Shown: positions 51,141-61,109, counted from the stretch's first letter. The stretch is DNA of 64,000 nt from an uncultured Allofournierella sp. (GCA_944382705.1 CALWNE010000034.1:1-64000); one strand, 5' to 3'. A program made the numbers and translations. The notes: a model not told the origin generated them from the letters alone.

Positions 51141-52148
51141 ATGAAAATCATTCTGGATGCCATGGGTGGCGACAATGCCCCCGCCGAAATCCTGAAGGGT
51201 GCGGCTGCTGCGGTGGAGACCTTTGGCCCCAAGCTGGAAATCATTGCAGTGGGCGACGAGCAAAAAATCCGTGCCTGTGCCCAGGAGCTTAAACTGAAGC
51301 TGGACCAGATTCAGCTTGTGCATGCCTCCGAGGTAATTGAAATGTGCGACGAGCCTGCAAAGGCCATTCGCCAAAAGAAGGATTCCAGCATGGTGGTGGG
51401 TCTGCGGCTGCTGGCCGAGGGCAAGGGCGATGCCTTTGTGAGCGCCGGTTCCACCGGGGCCCTCCATGTGGGCACCAGCCTGATTGTGCGCACCATTCCG
51501 GGCATCAAGCGGCCTGCTTTGGCCACCGTGCTGCCTGGCGCCGGCCCCTTTATGCTGCTGGACTCCGGCGCAAATGTGGAGTGCCGCCCCGCCATGCTGG
51601 AAGCCTTTGGTGTAATGGGCAGCGTGTACATGGAGCAGGTTATGGGCATTGCAAACCCCCGTGTAGCCCTGGCTAACAACGGTGCAGAAGAAAGCAAGGG
51701 AACCCCCCTTTATGTGGAGGCACACCAGCTGCTGAAAGCCAACACCCAGCTGAACTTTGTGGGCAACATCGAGCCCAAGGAGCTGATGCTGGGCAAAGCG
51801 GATGTGGTGGTGGCCGATGGCTTTACCGGCAATGTGATTTTAAAACTCACCGAGGGCCTGGCCAAATACTTTGGCAGCAAGCTGAAGGGGATGTTCCAAA
51901 GCGGCCTTGGGGGCAACCTGGCCTATCTGCTGGTAAAGCAGCAGGTGGCGGACTTTAAAAAGGGCATGGATGCGGATGAGTACGGCGGCGCCCCCTTTTT
52001 GGGAGCGGCAAAGCCGGTTATCAAGGCCCATGGTTCCTCCAATGCACGGGCCATTCATCAGGCCATCCGGCAAGCCATGCTCTGCGTGGAAAATGATTTG
52101 TGCGGCGTTATGGCCCGCAACCTGACCCAACAAAAGGAAGAGGGGTGA
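51141..52148 (+). CDS. plsX: Phosphate acyltransferase PlsX
   Basis: 335 residues. PlsX converts acyl-ACP to acyl phosphate for phosphatidic acid synthesis by PlsY. MKIILDAMGGDNAP, AGSTGALHVGTSLIVRTIPG, DSGANVECRPAMLEAFGVMG, VALANNGAEESKGTP and DVVVADGFTGNVILKLTEG are family blocks. ATG 51141 with AAAGGGTG upstream was chosen. I found no FapR-type palindrome before it. No acpP gene lies between it and rnc, unlike the common plsX-acpP-rnc arrangement. Confidence 0.97.
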   Translation: MKIILDAMGGDNAPAEILKGAAAAVETFGPKLEIIAVGDEQKIRACAQELKLKLDQIQLVHASEVIEMCDEPAKAIRQKKDSSMVVGLRLLAEGKGDAFVSAGSTGALHVGTSLIVRTIPGIKRPALATVLPGAGPFMLLDSGANVECRPAMLEAFGVMGSVYMEQVMGIANPRVALANNGAEESKGTPLYVEAHQLLKANTQLNFVGNIEPKELMLGKADVVVADGFTGNVILKLTEGLAKYFGSKLKGMFQSGLGGNLAYLLVKQQVADFKKGMDADEYGGAPFLGAAKPVIKAHGSSNARAIHQAIRQAMLCVENDLCGVMARNLTQQKEEG

Positions 52149-52153
52149 ACCCG

Positions 52154-52819
52154 ATGCATGAATTAGAACGCAAGATTGGCTATACCTTCAAAAATCCTGC
52201 CCTGCTGGAAACCGCCCTCACCCACACCAGCTTTGCCAACGAAAGCAAAACCCCCATCCAGCACAATGAGCGGCTGGAATTTTTGGGGGACAGTGTGCTG
52301 TCCATTGTGGCGGCGGACTACCTGTTTCATCAGTCCAACGACCAGCAGGAAGGCGAGCTGACCCGTGCCCGTGCCAGCCTGGTGTGTGAAAGTGCTCTGT
52401 ATGAGTTTGCCAAGGAGATTCATCTGGGCAGCTTTTTGCGGCTGGGCAAGGGCGAGGAACGGGGCGGCGGACGCAACCGGCCCAGCGTGGTATCGGATGC
52501 CTTTGAGGCCCTGATTGCCGCTCTCTATCTGGACGGCGGTCTTGAGGTGGCCCGCAGTTTTATCCTGCCCTTTTTGAGCCAGGGCAAAACCGCCGAAGCA
52601 GACTACAAAACCCAGCTGCAGGAGGTTATTCAGCAAAATCCCGAGGAACACCTTCACTACGAGCTGGTGGGCGAGCGTGGCCCGGACCACGACAAGCGGT
52701 TTTGCATGGCGGTGTACCTGAACTCCAACCAGATTGGCCAGGGAGAAGGGCACAGCAAAAAGGCGGCGGAACAGGCTGCCGCCAAGGAAGCCCTGCGGCT
52801 GATGGGCCTGGTGCGCTGA
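52154..52819 (+). CDS. rnc: Ribonuclease III
   Basis: 221 residues. RNase III cuts double-stranded RNA in rRNA processing and mRNA decay. The catalytic signature NERLEFLGDSVL is at residues 38-49 (Glu42, Asp46), DAFEALIAALYLDGG carries the second acidic pair, and a double-stranded-RNA-binding domain (YKTQLQEVIQQNP to GHSKKAAEQAAAKEAL) ends the protein. It follows plsX by 5 bp, with AGAGGGGTG upstream, and precedes smc. Confidence 0.97.
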   Translation: MHELERKIGYTFKNPALLETALTHTSFANESKTPIQHNERLEFLGDSVLSIVAADYLFHQSNDQQEGELTRARASLVCESALYEFAKEIHLGSFLRLGKGEERGGGRNRPSVVSDAFEALIAALYLDGGLEVARSFILPFLSQGKTAEADYKTQLQEVIQQNPEEHLHYELVGERGPDHDKRFCMAVYLNSNQIGQGEGHSKKAAEQAAAKEALRLMGLVR

Positions 52820-52854
52820 CCAGACCCCCGATACACCATACCTAGGAGAGATTT

Positions 52855-55800
52855 ATGCTTTTAAAAGAACTGGAGATCCAGGGCTTCAAGAGCTTTCCAG
52901 ACCGCATTAAAGTGCCCATCGATAAGGGCATTACGGCGGTGGTGGGGCCCAATGGTTCCGGCAAGAGCAATATTTCCGATGCCATCCGCTGGGTGCTGGG
53001 CGAAACCAGCAGCCGCCAGCTGCGTGGCGCCGGTAAAATGGAAGATGTGATTTTTGGCGGCACCCAAACCCGTGGAGCCATGGGCTATGCCAGCGTAAAC
53101 CTCACGGTGGACAATACCGACCGACGCATTGATGTAAACGCCGATGAGGTGGTCATTGGCCGCAAGTATTACCGCAGCGGCGAAAGTGAGTACACCATCA
53201 ACGGCAAAAGCGTGCGCCTGAAGGATATTTACGAGTTGTTTTTGGATACCGGTCTGGGCCGGGATGGCTATTCCATCATCGGCCAGGGCCGCATTGCAGA
53301 AATCGTGGGTGCCAAAAGCAGCGAACGCCGGGAAATTTTTGAGGAAGCCAGCGGCATTGCCCGTTACCGCTACCGCAAAAATGAGGCGGAACGCCGCCTT
53401 GCCAGTGCGGAGGATAACCTGGAACGACTGCGGGATATTCTGGATGAGCTGGCCGCCCGGGTGGAGCCGCTGGAACGGGAAAGCAAAAAAGCCCAGCAGT
53501 TTTTGGAGCTTTCTGCCCGCCGTAAGGAGCTGGAAGTCACCCTTTGGGTGGACAGCGTAAAAAACGCCCGGGAAACCGTGCGCCAGCAGCAGCGGCTGTT
53601 TGAAACGGCCCAGGCGGACTATAACCGGCTGACCCAGGAGCTGGAGCAGCTGGAGGAGCAAACCCAGGAAATCCACAACCAGATGAACCGGCTTACCATG
53701 GAGGTGGAGGACCACAACGGTGAGATTCGCTCCATTACTCAGGAGATGTCCACCAGTGAAAGCCGCATTGCCGTGCTGGAAAACAACATCCAGCACAACC
53801 AGCAATCCATCCAGCAGCTGAATGAGGAAATCGCCCAGAGTGAAGCCGGGCGAGAGGGCTATACCGCCCAGATGGAGGAGCACCGCAGCCGCTGCCAGGC
53901 CATTGAACAGACCATGGAGCAGCTGGCTGAGGAAATCACCCAGCTGGAACAGGAGCTGGACCGCCTGACCCAGGAGAATGCCCAGGCCGGGCAGCGCAGG
54001 GGCCAGGTAAGCGGCCAGCTGGCCCAGGCCAGCAGCACCCAAACCGAAGCAAAGGTGCGGGCTGCGGGCTGCGAAAGTGCGGCCCAAACCACCCTCCAGC
54101 GGCTGGAAAGTCTGGACCAGCAGCACGCCGCCCAGGAACAGGTGCTTGACCAGCTGCGGCAGGAGGAGCAGGAAACTGCCCTCTACCTGAAAAAGGTGGA
54201 ACAAACGGTGACACGGCTGGAAAACATCCGCCAGGGGCTTCAGCTCAAGCTGGACAGCCGCACCACCCAGCTTCAGCAAGCACAGGACAGCCTTCAGCAG
54301 GTCACCCGCCAGCGGGAAGCAAACGCCCAGCGGCTGCAGCTGCTCAAGGATCTGGAGCGGAATATGAACGGCTACCAGCACAGCGTCAAAACCGTCATCC
54401 GTGCAGCGGAACATCACCGGCTGCGGGGCATCATTGGCCCGGTCAGCAGCATTCTGACCGTAAAGCCCGGCTATGAGGTGGCCATTGAAATTGCCTTAGG
54501 CTTTGCACTGCAAAATATTGTGGTGGAAGGGGAGAGTGCCGCCAAGGCCGCCATGGCCTTTTTGCGGGAGGAACGGGCTGGCCGCGCCACCTTTTTGCCT
54601 CTGGATACCGTAAAGGGAACCCACTTTGATGCCTCCCGCCTGTCCGGCAGTGCCCGTGTGGCCTCCAGCCTGGTGGAGTACGACCCCAAGTATGACCGCA
54701 TCGTGGCCAACCTGCTGGGGCGCATCATTGTGGTGGACGAAATCAACGAGGCCAGTCAGGTGGCCCGCCAGCTGGATTACCGCAACCGCATTGTAACAAC
54801 GGATGGACAGGTGATTAACGCAGGCGGTTCCTTTACCGGTGGTAGCGTAAGCCAGTCTGCCGGTTTGTTTACCCGCCGACAGGAGATTGAGGAGCTGGAA
54901 AAAAAGGCTGCCCAGCTGGAGCAGCGTCAGGCAAAAGCCAGTCAGGCTTTGCAGAAGGCCCAGCAGGAGGTGGAGCAGCTTGCAGCCCAGCTGGAGCAGG
55001 CCGCAGCCGAAGCAGTAACCGCTGGCGGCGACCGCATCCGGGCGCAAACCGAACTGAGCCGCATCCGCACCGCACTGGAAACAGCCTGTCAGGCAGGCCG
55101 GGAGCGGATGGAGCAGCGGGCACAGCTGGAGGATGAAATTCAGCAGCAGCGCAGCGAAATGGCCCGTGCCCAGGCACAGGTACAGCGCCTTACCGGGGTG
55201 ATTGCAGCCCTGGAGGAGGAACTGCGTCAGCTGGCCGGCAGCGACGATGCCTTTTTGCAGAACCGCTCGGCCCTTTCGGAGCAGCTGAGCCAGAAACGGC
55301 TGGAGCGGCTGGCCGCAGAAAAGGACATTGGCCTGCACCAGGCGGCCATCCGGGAGCTGGAAAGCCGCCACGGCGAAAGCCATGCCCGCCACCAGAGCCT
55401 GCGCCGCACGGTGGATGAGCTGACGGAACAAAACCAGCAGCATCAGCAGGCCATTGCGGACATACACGCCCAGCGCAAGCAGGACGCCCAGCGCATTCAG
55501 GAGCTGGAACAGGCCATCCGGCAGGCGGTGCAGCTGCGTATGGAAAAGGAAGCCAGCATCAGCAAGCAGAGCCAGGCCCAGCGCCAGATTACCGACCAGC
55601 GAGAAAAGATGAGCCAGGAAATGGCCCGTCTCAACGAGCGCAAGAGCACGGCGGAAAAAGAGTACGACGAGGTGATTGCCAAGCTGTGGGAGGAGTATCA
55701 GCTGACCATGAGCGAGGCCCAGGAGCTTTGCGTACCCTTTGAAAATCTCAACGAACTGCGGCGGCAGGTGGCCGAAACCAGAAGCCGCATCCGCAGTTTG

Positions 55801-56415
55801 GGCAATGTGAATGTGGGTGCCATCGAGGAGTATCAGGAGGTAAGCGGCCGCTATACCTTCTTGAAAGAACAGGTGGCAGATGTGGAAAAGAGCAAGGCGG
55901 AACTCAGCCGCTTAATCAGCGAGCTTTCCAACGAAATGCGCACCATCTTCAGCGAGAGCTTTGCCCAAATCAACCGGCATTTTGCCCGCATCTTCCACGA
56001 GCTGTTTGGCGGCGGCACCGCCAGCCTGCGGCTGGAAAACGAGGAAGATGTACTGGAAAGCGGCATTGAAATCCAGGTATCGCCCCCCGGCAAGGTCATC
56101 CGCAATCTGGCGGCCCTGTCCGGCGGCGAGCAGGCACTGGTGGCCATCAGCATCTACTTTGCCATTCTGGCAGTCAACCCGGCGCCCTTCTGCATCCTGG
56201 ACGAGATTGAAGCCGCCCTGGACGATGTGAATGTGGCCCGGTACGCCCAGTACCTGCGGCGCATTACCGCCTTCACCCAGTTTATTGTAATCACCCACCG
56301 ACGGGGCACCATGGAAGCCGCCGATGTACTGTATGGCGTGACCATGCAGGAGGACGGTGTTTCCAAATTGCTCCGTCTGGACCTGGAACAGGTGGACGCA
56401 ACGCTGGTTTCGTGA
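52855..56415 (+). CDS. smc: Chromosome segregation protein SMC
   Basis: 1186 residues, the full SMC layout. The head has Walker A GPNGSGKSNISDAIRW (residues about 32-47); two long coiled-coil arms (about 170-500 and 670-1010) flank the hinge from about 522 (LRGIIGPVSSILTV, then GGSFTGGS). The C-terminal head has the ABC signature LSGGEQALVAISI (about 1087) and Walker B FCILDEIEAALDD. It compacts and segregates chromosomes with ScpA and ScpB, which are not in the window. GGAGAG lies upstream; the rnc-smc-ftsY order is standard for Firmicutes. Confidence 0.97.
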   Translation: MLLKELEIQGFKSFPDRIKVPIDKGITAVVGPNGSGKSNISDAIRWVLGETSSRQLRGAGKMEDVIFGGTQTRGAMGYASVNLTVDNTDRRIDVNADEVVIGRKYYRSGESEYTINGKSVRLKDIYELFLDTGLGRDGYSIIGQGRIAEIVGAKSSERREIFEEASGIARYRYRKNEAERRLASAEDNLERLRDILDELAARVEPLERESKKAQQFLELSARRKELEVTLWVDSVKNARETVRQQQRLFETAQADYNRLTQELEQLEEQTQEIHNQMNRLTMEVEDHNGEIRSITQEMSTSESRIAVLENNIQHNQQSIQQLNEEIAQSEAGREGYTAQMEEHRSRCQAIEQTMEQLAEEITQLEQELDRLTQENAQAGQRRGQVSGQLAQASSTQTEAKVRAAGCESAAQTTLQRLESLDQQHAAQEQVLDQLRQEEQETALYLKKVEQTVTRLENIRQGLQLKLDSRTTQLQQAQDSLQQVTRQREANAQRLQLLKDLERNMNGYQHSVKTVIRAAEHHRLRGIIGPVSSILTVKPGYEVAIEIALGFALQNIVVEGESAAKAAMAFLREERAGRATFLPLDTVKGTHFDASRLSGSARVASSLVEYDPKYDRIVANLLGRIIVVDEINEASQVARQLDYRNRIVTTDGQVINAGGSFTGGSVSQSAGLFTRRQEIEELEKKAAQLEQRQAKASQALQKAQQEVEQLAAQLEQAAAEAVTAGGDRIRAQTELSRIRTALETACQAGRERMEQRAQLEDEIQQQRSEMARAQAQVQRLTGVIAALEEELRQLAGSDDAFLQNRSALSEQLSQKRLERLAAEKDIGLHQAAIRELESRHGESHARHQSLRRTVDELTEQNQQHQQAIADIHAQRKQDAQRIQELEQAIRQAVQLRMEKEASISKQSQAQRQITDQREKMSQEMARLNERKSTAEKEYDEVIAKLWEEYQLTMSEAQELCVPFENLNELRRQVAETRSRIRSLGNVNVGAIEEYQEVSGRYTFLKEQVADVEKSKAELSRLISELSNEMRTIFSESFAQINRHFARIFHELFGGGTASLRLENEEDVLESGIEIQVSPPGKVIRNLAALSGGEQALVAISIYFAILAVNPAPFCILDEIEAALDDVNVARYAQYLRRITAFTQFIVITHRRGTMEAADVLYGVTMQEDGVSKLLRLDLEQVDATLVS

Positions 56416-56491
56416 TATAAAAAAGATGGATACTTTTGTTTGAACCAGGCCGCTATGCCAGCTTGGAAAACCTGCCAACGAGGTGAACAGC

Positions 56492-57427
56492 ATGGGCTTT
56501 TTCAGCCGTAAAGAAAAGAAAGAAAAGATGGATCAGGGTCTGGCCAAGACCCGCAAAGGATTTTTTGCAGGCATTCTGGAGATGCTCAACGCAGGGGACA
56601 TTGACGATTCCATGTACGATGACCTGGAGGAGCAGCTGATTTTGGCAGATACCGGCGCCGACCAGGCACTGCGTCTGGTGGAGGAGCTGCGTACCCGTGT
56701 GCGCAAAGACCGCATCAAAACCGCTGCGGATGCCCTGAAAGCTCTGAAGGAAATCATCCAGAAGGAGCTGGAAGCAGACCAGCCCATGGACCTGTCCGGC
56801 CATCCGGCGGTCATCATGGTCATTGGCGTAAACGGTGTGGGCAAAACCACCAGCATTGCCAAGCTGGCCAAACTCTACAAGGACCAGGGCAAAAAGGTGC
56901 TGCTGGCCGCTGGCGATACCTTCCGTGCCGCCGCTGCCGAGCAGCTGAGCATCTGGGCTGGCCGGGTGGATGTGCCGGTAGTCAAGCACAACGAGGGGGC
57001 CGACCCCGCTGCGGTGGTGTTTGATGCGGTGCAGTCTGCCGCCGCCCGTGGCTACGACATCGTCATCTGCGATACCGCAGGCCGTCTGCACAACAAACAG
57101 CACCTGATGAATGAGCTTGCCAAGGTAAGCCGCAGCGTGCAGAAGGCTTGCCCCACCGCCAGCATGGAAACGCTGCTGGTGCTGGATGCCATCACCGGCC
57201 AGAATGCCATCAGCCAGGCTTCCCAGTTTGTGAGTGCTGCCAATGCCACCGGCATTATCCTCACCAAGCTGGACGGCACCGCCAAGGGCGGCTCGGTGAT
57301 CAGCGTTAAGCAGAAACTGGGCCTGCCGGTGCGGTTTGTGGGTCTGGGCGAAGGCGTGGACGACCTGATGGAGTTCTCTGCCGAGGATTTTGTAAGTGCC
57401 CTCTTTGCCGAGGACAGCAACCGCTAA
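56492..57427 (+). CDS. ftsY: Signal recognition particle receptor FtsY
   Basis: 311 residues, a short FtsY lacking the acidic A domain of E. coli. After a basic start (GFFSRKEKKEKMDQ) the N domain follows (ILEMLNAGDIDDSMYDDLEEQLILADTG in part), then the GTPase: G1 GVNGVGKTTSIAKLA (about 113), DTFRAAAAEQL, DTAGRLHNK, TKLDGTAKGG and the C-terminal VGLGEGVDDLMEF. It docks SRP-bound ribosomes at the membrane. ATG 56492 with GAGGTG upstream is preferred over one three codons earlier. Confidence 0.96.
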   Translation: MGFFSRKEKKEKMDQGLAKTRKGFFAGILEMLNAGDIDDSMYDDLEEQLILADTGADQALRLVEELRTRVRKDRIKTAADALKALKEIIQKELEADQPMDLSGHPAVIMVIGVNGVGKTTSIAKLAKLYKDQGKKVLLAAGDTFRAAAAEQLSIWAGRVDVPVVKHNEGADPAAVVFDAVQSAAARGYDIVICDTAGRLHNKQHLMNELAKVSRSVQKACPTASMETLLVLDAITGQNAISQASQFVSAANATGIILTKLDGTAKGGSVISVKQKLGLPVRFVGLGEGVDDLMEFSAEDFVSALFAEDSNR

Positions 57428-57439
57428 AAGGAGACTACC

Positions 57440-58078
57440 ATGGTACTTTGTGCAGCAACCGGCAATGCCGGTAAATTGCGGGAACTGCGCCGCATTCTGG
57501 AGGCTCAGGGCCATACCGTTAAAAGCCAGAAGGAGCTGGGCATTACCCTGGAGCCGGAGGAAACCGGAACCACTTTTGAGGAAAATGCCCTCATTAAAGC
57601 CAAGGCCATCTGCCAGGAAAGCGGCCTGCCCACTTTGGCCGATGATTCCGGCCTGATGGTGGATGCCCTCAACGGCGCACCGGGGGTATACAGTGCCCGT
57701 TACTGTGGCCGCCATGGGGACGATGAGGCCAACAACCAAAAGCTCCTGGCCGAAATGGCTCAGGTGCCGGAGGGGCAGCGGGGCGCACAGTTTGTGAGCG
57801 CCGTTTGCCTCTACCTGCCCAGTGGCCGGTACATCACCCTCACGGGCACCTGCAAGGGCAGTATCTGCCGCCAGCTTGCGGGCAGCAATGGCTTTGGATA
57901 CGACCCCCTCTTTGTGCCGGACCAGGTAGGCCTGGCCGAGGGCGGAACCGAACCGAACCGGCAAGCCCTTACCTATGCTCAGCTGGAGGATTTTCAGAAG
58001 GATGCCATCAGCCACCGTGGCCGTGTCATGGCACAGCTGGACCAGCAGCTGGCAGCATTTTTGCAGCAGGGAGAATAA
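57440..58078 (+). CDS. rdgB: dITP/XTP pyrophosphatase (RdgB/HAM1 family)
   Basis: 212 residues. It hydrolyses noncanonical purine triphosphates (dITP, XTP) to monophosphates, keeping them out of DNA and RNA. CAATGNAGKLRELRRIL, TFEENALIKAKAIC, DDSGLMVDALNGAPGVYSARYCG, GFGYDPLFVPD and SHRGRVMAQL are typical. It starts 12 bp after ftsY, AAAAGGAGA upstream. Confidence 0.95.
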   Translation: MVLCAATGNAGKLRELRRILEAQGHTVKSQKELGITLEPEETGTTFEENALIKAKAICQESGLPTLADDSGLMVDALNGAPGVYSARYCGRHGDDEANNQKLLAEMAQVPEGQRGAQFVSAVCLYLPSGRYITLTGTCKGSICRQLAGSNGFGYDPLFVPDQVGLAEGGTEPNRQALTYAQLEDFQKDAISHRGRVMAQLDQQLAAFLQQGE

Positions 58079-58153
58079 GTGCCTGCTGCCCCTGGGGCCG
58101 TGGGGCACAGCAACGGCCGGTATGTTATAACCCAAAACAAAAAGGAGAACACT

Positions 58154-58459
58154 ATGCTCACTAGCAAACAACGGGCTGCCCTGCGGGCTGCCGCCAACAC
58201 CCTGGACCCTGTTTTTCAGGTAGGCAAGGGCGAAATCGACGAGGCACTCATCAAGTCCACTGCCGACTGCCTGGCTGCACGGGAACTGATTAAGATGAAG
58301 GTACTGGAAACCAGTATGTACAATGCCAAGGAGGCCGCCAACATCCTGGCCGAAGAAACCGGTGCAGATGTGGTACAGGTGATTGGCTCCAAGTTTGTGC
58401 TGTTTCTGCCCAAAAAGAAGGAATCCAAGTTTGCCGATGTGCTGAAAGCAAACCGGTAA
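58154..58459 (+). CDS. yhbY: YhbY-type RNA-binding protein (CRM domain)
   Basis: 101 residues forming one CRS1-YhbY (CRM) domain: LTSKQRAALRAAANTLDPVFQVGKGEID in parts, ALIKSTADCLAARELIKMKVLE, and IGSKFVLFLPKKKESK. YhbY proteins associate with large-subunit ribosome assembly. ATG 58154 with AAAGGAGA upstream is used; the longer in-frame start has no site. It sits directly before nadD, as in Bacillus. Confidence 0.95.
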   Translation: MLTSKQRAALRAAANTLDPVFQVGKGEIDEALIKSTADCLAARELIKMKVLETSMYNAKEAANILAEETGADVVQVIGSKFVLFLPKKKESKFADVLKANR

Positions 58460-58558
58460 TTTCCGGCGAGATTGAAAGGGCATGGCATCCTGCTTCGTTA
58501 CACAAACAGATACAGGAGGGCACTGGGCCCCCGTACCCAACAAAAGGAACGATATTCC

Positions 58559-59158
58559 ATGAAACTGCTGCTTTTTGGCGGAACCTTTGATCCGCCTCAT
58601 CTGGGCCATGTTCATCTGCTGCAAAGTGCCATCCAGGCAGTTCAGCCAGACCGGGTTGTGGTTATGCCGGCGGGCATTCCGCCCCACAAGGCGGCCAGCA
58701 ATACCCCTGCAGCCCTTCGGCTGGCCATGTGCCAGTGCTTTTTGGGGCTGCATCCCAATTTGGAAATCAGCGATTGGGAGATTTTGCGGGGCGGCAAAAA
58801 CTACACCATCAACACCGTGGATATGCTGCGCCAGCGCTGGCCCCAGGCCCGTATCTACCTAAGCATTGGCAGCGATATGCTCACCACCTTTACCCAGTGG
58901 CACCGCTGGAAGGAGCTGCTGGGCCGTGTGGTGCTGGTGGTGCAAAGCCGCTATCCCCAGGATATGCCCCAGCTGCAACAGGCCGCTGCATGGCTGGAAC
59001 AGCAGGGGGGAGAAATTCTGTTTGCCCAGGCGCCGGTGCTGCCCGCTGCATCCAGCGATGTGCGCAGCGGCCGCCTGGGGCTGGAGGCTCTGCCGCCGCT
59101 GGTGCAGCAGATTGTGCAGGAACATCATTTATACCAACAGGAGGCCAGTGGTTCATGA
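58559..59158 (+). CDS. nadD: Nicotinate-nucleotide adenylyltransferase
   Basis: 199 residues. NadD joins nicotinate mononucleotide with ATP to give deamido-NAD. LLFGGTFDPPHLGHVHL holds the nucleotidyltransferase HxGH motif (residues 14-17), VVVMPAGIPPHK binds the substrate, and ISSSDVR-type sequence is present as AASSDVRSG. AAAAGGAAC lies upstream. The stop overlaps the yqeK start (ATGA). Confidence 0.96.
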   Translation: MKLLLFGGTFDPPHLGHVHLLQSAIQAVQPDRVVVMPAGIPPHKAASNTPAALRLAMCQCFLGLHPNLEISDWEILRGGKNYTINTVDMLRQRWPQARIYLSIGSDMLTTFTQWHRWKELLGRVVLVVQSRYPQDMPQLQQAAAWLEQQGGEILFAQAPVLPAASSDVRSGRLGLEALPPLVQQIVQEHHLYQQEASGS

Positions 59159-59745
59159 ATCTGGAACAAGCCGAAAAGATGGTCAAAAAGACCCTTTCCC
59201 GCAAACGCTTTACCCATACCATGAATGTAAAAAAGGCGGCGGTGGAACTGGCAAATCGCTACGGAGCCGACCCCGACAAGGCGGCCTTGGCGGCGGTTTT
59301 GCACGATGCAGCCAAGGAAATGCCAAAAGATGAGATGTTGCGGATCTTACAGCAGAATGCTATAATAGCACAAAATGCCCAGTTCAGGCCTACACCGGTC
59401 TGGCACGGCGTCTGCGCTGCAATTCTGGCTCAAACCCAGTGGGATATTACCGACCCGGAGGTACTCAGTGCCATTGCCTGCCACACCACCGGCAAGCCAG
59501 GTATGTCCAAGCTGGATAAAATCATCTATTTAAGCGATATGATTAGTGAGGAGCGGGACTATCCCGAAGTGCATCAGCTGCGCCGCATGGCCCAGGAAAA
59601 CCTGGATACTGCCGTGTGCACAGCCGTTGCAATGAATCTGGAATGGATGCGTGAATGCGGCAAAACCATCGATCCACTGTCGGAACAGGCATTGCTGGAT
59701 TTGCAGCGCCTTACCGACCCGAGGGAGGGCAACTGCCATGAATGA
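59155..59745 (+). CDS. yqeK: HD-domain hydrolase YqeK (Ap4A hydrolase family)
   Basis: 196 residues. KRFTHTMNVKKAAVELANRYGAD, the HD motif AAVLHDAAKEMPKDEM, HGVCAAILAQ, ISAIACHTTGKPGMSKLDKIIYLSD in parts (ALSAIACHTTGKP-like) and ISEERDYPEV identify YqeK, a symmetrical diadenosine tetraphosphatase that uses a metal centre held by the HD residues. It overlaps nadD by 4 bp and the LCP gene by 8 bp, so the three are translationally coupled. Confidence 0.93.
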   Translation: MNLEQAEKMVKKTLSRKRFTHTMNVKKAAVELANRYGADPDKAALAAVLHDAAKEMPKDEMLRILQQNAIIAQNAQFRPTPVWHGVCAAILAQTQWDITDPEVLSAIACHTTGKPGMSKLDKIIYLSDMISEERDYPEVHQLRRMAQENLDTAVCTAVAMNLEWMRECGKTIDPLSEQALLDLQRLTDPREGNCHE

Positions 59746-61066
59746 ACCCAGACAGTCCCGGCGGCTGAACACATCCGGTGCATCCGGACGCACCTCTGCC
59801 GGCGCACAAAACAATGCCGGTCGGCGCATTAACCGAACCGACGCAAACACAGGCCGCACCGTATACCAGGCCCCGGCCCAGAACACTTCCGGCGGCAATT
59901 CCCGGTATACCTACCGCAGCCAGCAGAGCGCACCAGGCCGAGCTGCTCGTCCTGCAGCCGAGCGGCCCGCTCCGCAGCCGGCTGCCCGGCATGGCAAACA
60001 GAAAAAGAGCGCCCTAAAAGGGATTCTTACCGGCCTTATGACCTTTGTGCTGGTGCTCTGCGTGGGCCTGTTTGGCCTGTACCAGTGGGTGGTGCGCAGC
60101 ATCAGCCCGGAAGGCGGCACTCCCACCATCAGCGAATTGATTAATACCCCCAGCGAATACAAGGGGGATGTGATTAATCTTTTGATTTGCGGCATCGACT
60201 ATGAGGAAGGCCGGGCCTATTCCAACGACCCGGAATCCAACGATGGCATGACCGATATGATCATGTACATGAACTTTGATGTAAAAAACAAAAAGATTAA
60301 TCTGCTGCAAATTCCCCGCGATACCTATGTGGGGGAGAATTATAATACCGGCGGTACCGGCAAAATCAACGCCGTTGCCCTTAAAAACGATGGCATAGCC
60401 AGCCTGGCCCAGGCCATTAGCGAGCAGTACAAGCTGCCCATCGACTATTACTTTACCATCAATATGCAGTCGCTGAAGGAAATTGTCAATCTGTTTGGCG
60501 GCATTGAGGTATACATCCCCCGGGATATCGAGTACAACGGCAGCAAGCTGTTGCAGGGCTACCGCAATCTGGATGGCGACGCTGCAGAATTTTTGGTGCG
60601 CAATCGCCACGGCGATGGTTATGCCCAAGGCGATATTGCCCGGCTGGATATGCAGCGGTATTTCTACCAGGGCTTGTTCAAGCGCATTCGCACCGCCACC
60701 GTGTGGGATATTGCCAAGCTTATGCCGGTGGTGCTTAACTATGTAACCACCGATGCCCCCGGCTCCACCCTTATCAGCCTGGGCGTAAGCTTTTTGCAGG
60801 TGGACAGCGCCAACATCATGCTCTGCAAGGTGCCCACCGCCAGTGCGGCTCAATATTATAATGGGCAGTACTCCATCCTGGTTTGCGATGCGGACAAAAC
60901 CCGTGATTTGCTGAACACCTATTTTAGAAGCTACACCGGCCCTGTGGACCAGCTGGATATTCCCACGCTGCCCACCGCAGGCGCTTCCAGCGATCCCAAT
61001 GTGCAGTATATGGGTCAGTTGGATACCGCTGTTGACGATGCACTGGCCACCGAGGGCGCAGCCTGA
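59738..61066 (+). CDS. LytR-CpsA-Psr (LCP) family cell-wall ligase
   Basis: 442 residues. A long cytoplasmic, low-complexity basic N-terminus (about 90 residues rich in S, R, Q, N and P) precedes one transmembrane helix (GILTGLMTFVLVLCVGLFGLY split over about 93-113). The extracellular LCP domain has VINLLICGIDYEEG, DGMTDMIMYMNFD, LLQIPRDTYV (phosphate-binding Arg), INMQSLKEIVNLFGGIEVYIP and NLDGDAAEFLVRNRH. LCP enzymes attach undecaprenyl-linked glycopolymers to peptidoglycan; the polysaccharide made by the 12.6-21 kb cluster is a possible substrate. It is embedded between yqeK and rsfS. Confidence 0.92.
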   Translation: MNEPRQSRRLNTSGASGRTSAGAQNNAGRRINRTDANTGRTVYQAPAQNTSGGNSRYTYRSQQSAPGRAARPAAERPAPQPAARHGKQKKSALKGILTGLMTFVLVLCVGLFGLYQWVVRSISPEGGTPTISELINTPSEYKGDVINLLICGIDYEEGRAYSNDPESNDGMTDMIMYMNFDVKNKKINLLQIPRDTYVGENYNTGGTGKINAVALKNDGIASLAQAISEQYKLPIDYYFTINMQSLKEIVNLFGGIEVYIPRDIEYNGSKLLQGYRNLDGDAAEFLVRNRHGDGYAQGDIARLDMQRYFYQGLFKRIRTATVWDIAKLMPVVLNYVTTDAPGSTLISLGVSFLQVDSANIMLCKVPTASAAQYYNGQYSILVCDADKTRDLLNTYFRSYTGPVDQLDIPTLPTAGASSDPNVQYMGQLDTAVDDALATEGAA

Positions 61067-61109
61067 CAGCCTGCCCGCTGGCCGTTTACCTGAAAGGAGA
61101 AAACAACCC

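Noticed and set aside
56453..58753. 766-codon open frame on the minus strand
   Set aside because: It runs opposite ftsY, rdgB, yhbY and part of nadD, all well supported; no motif and no ribosome site.
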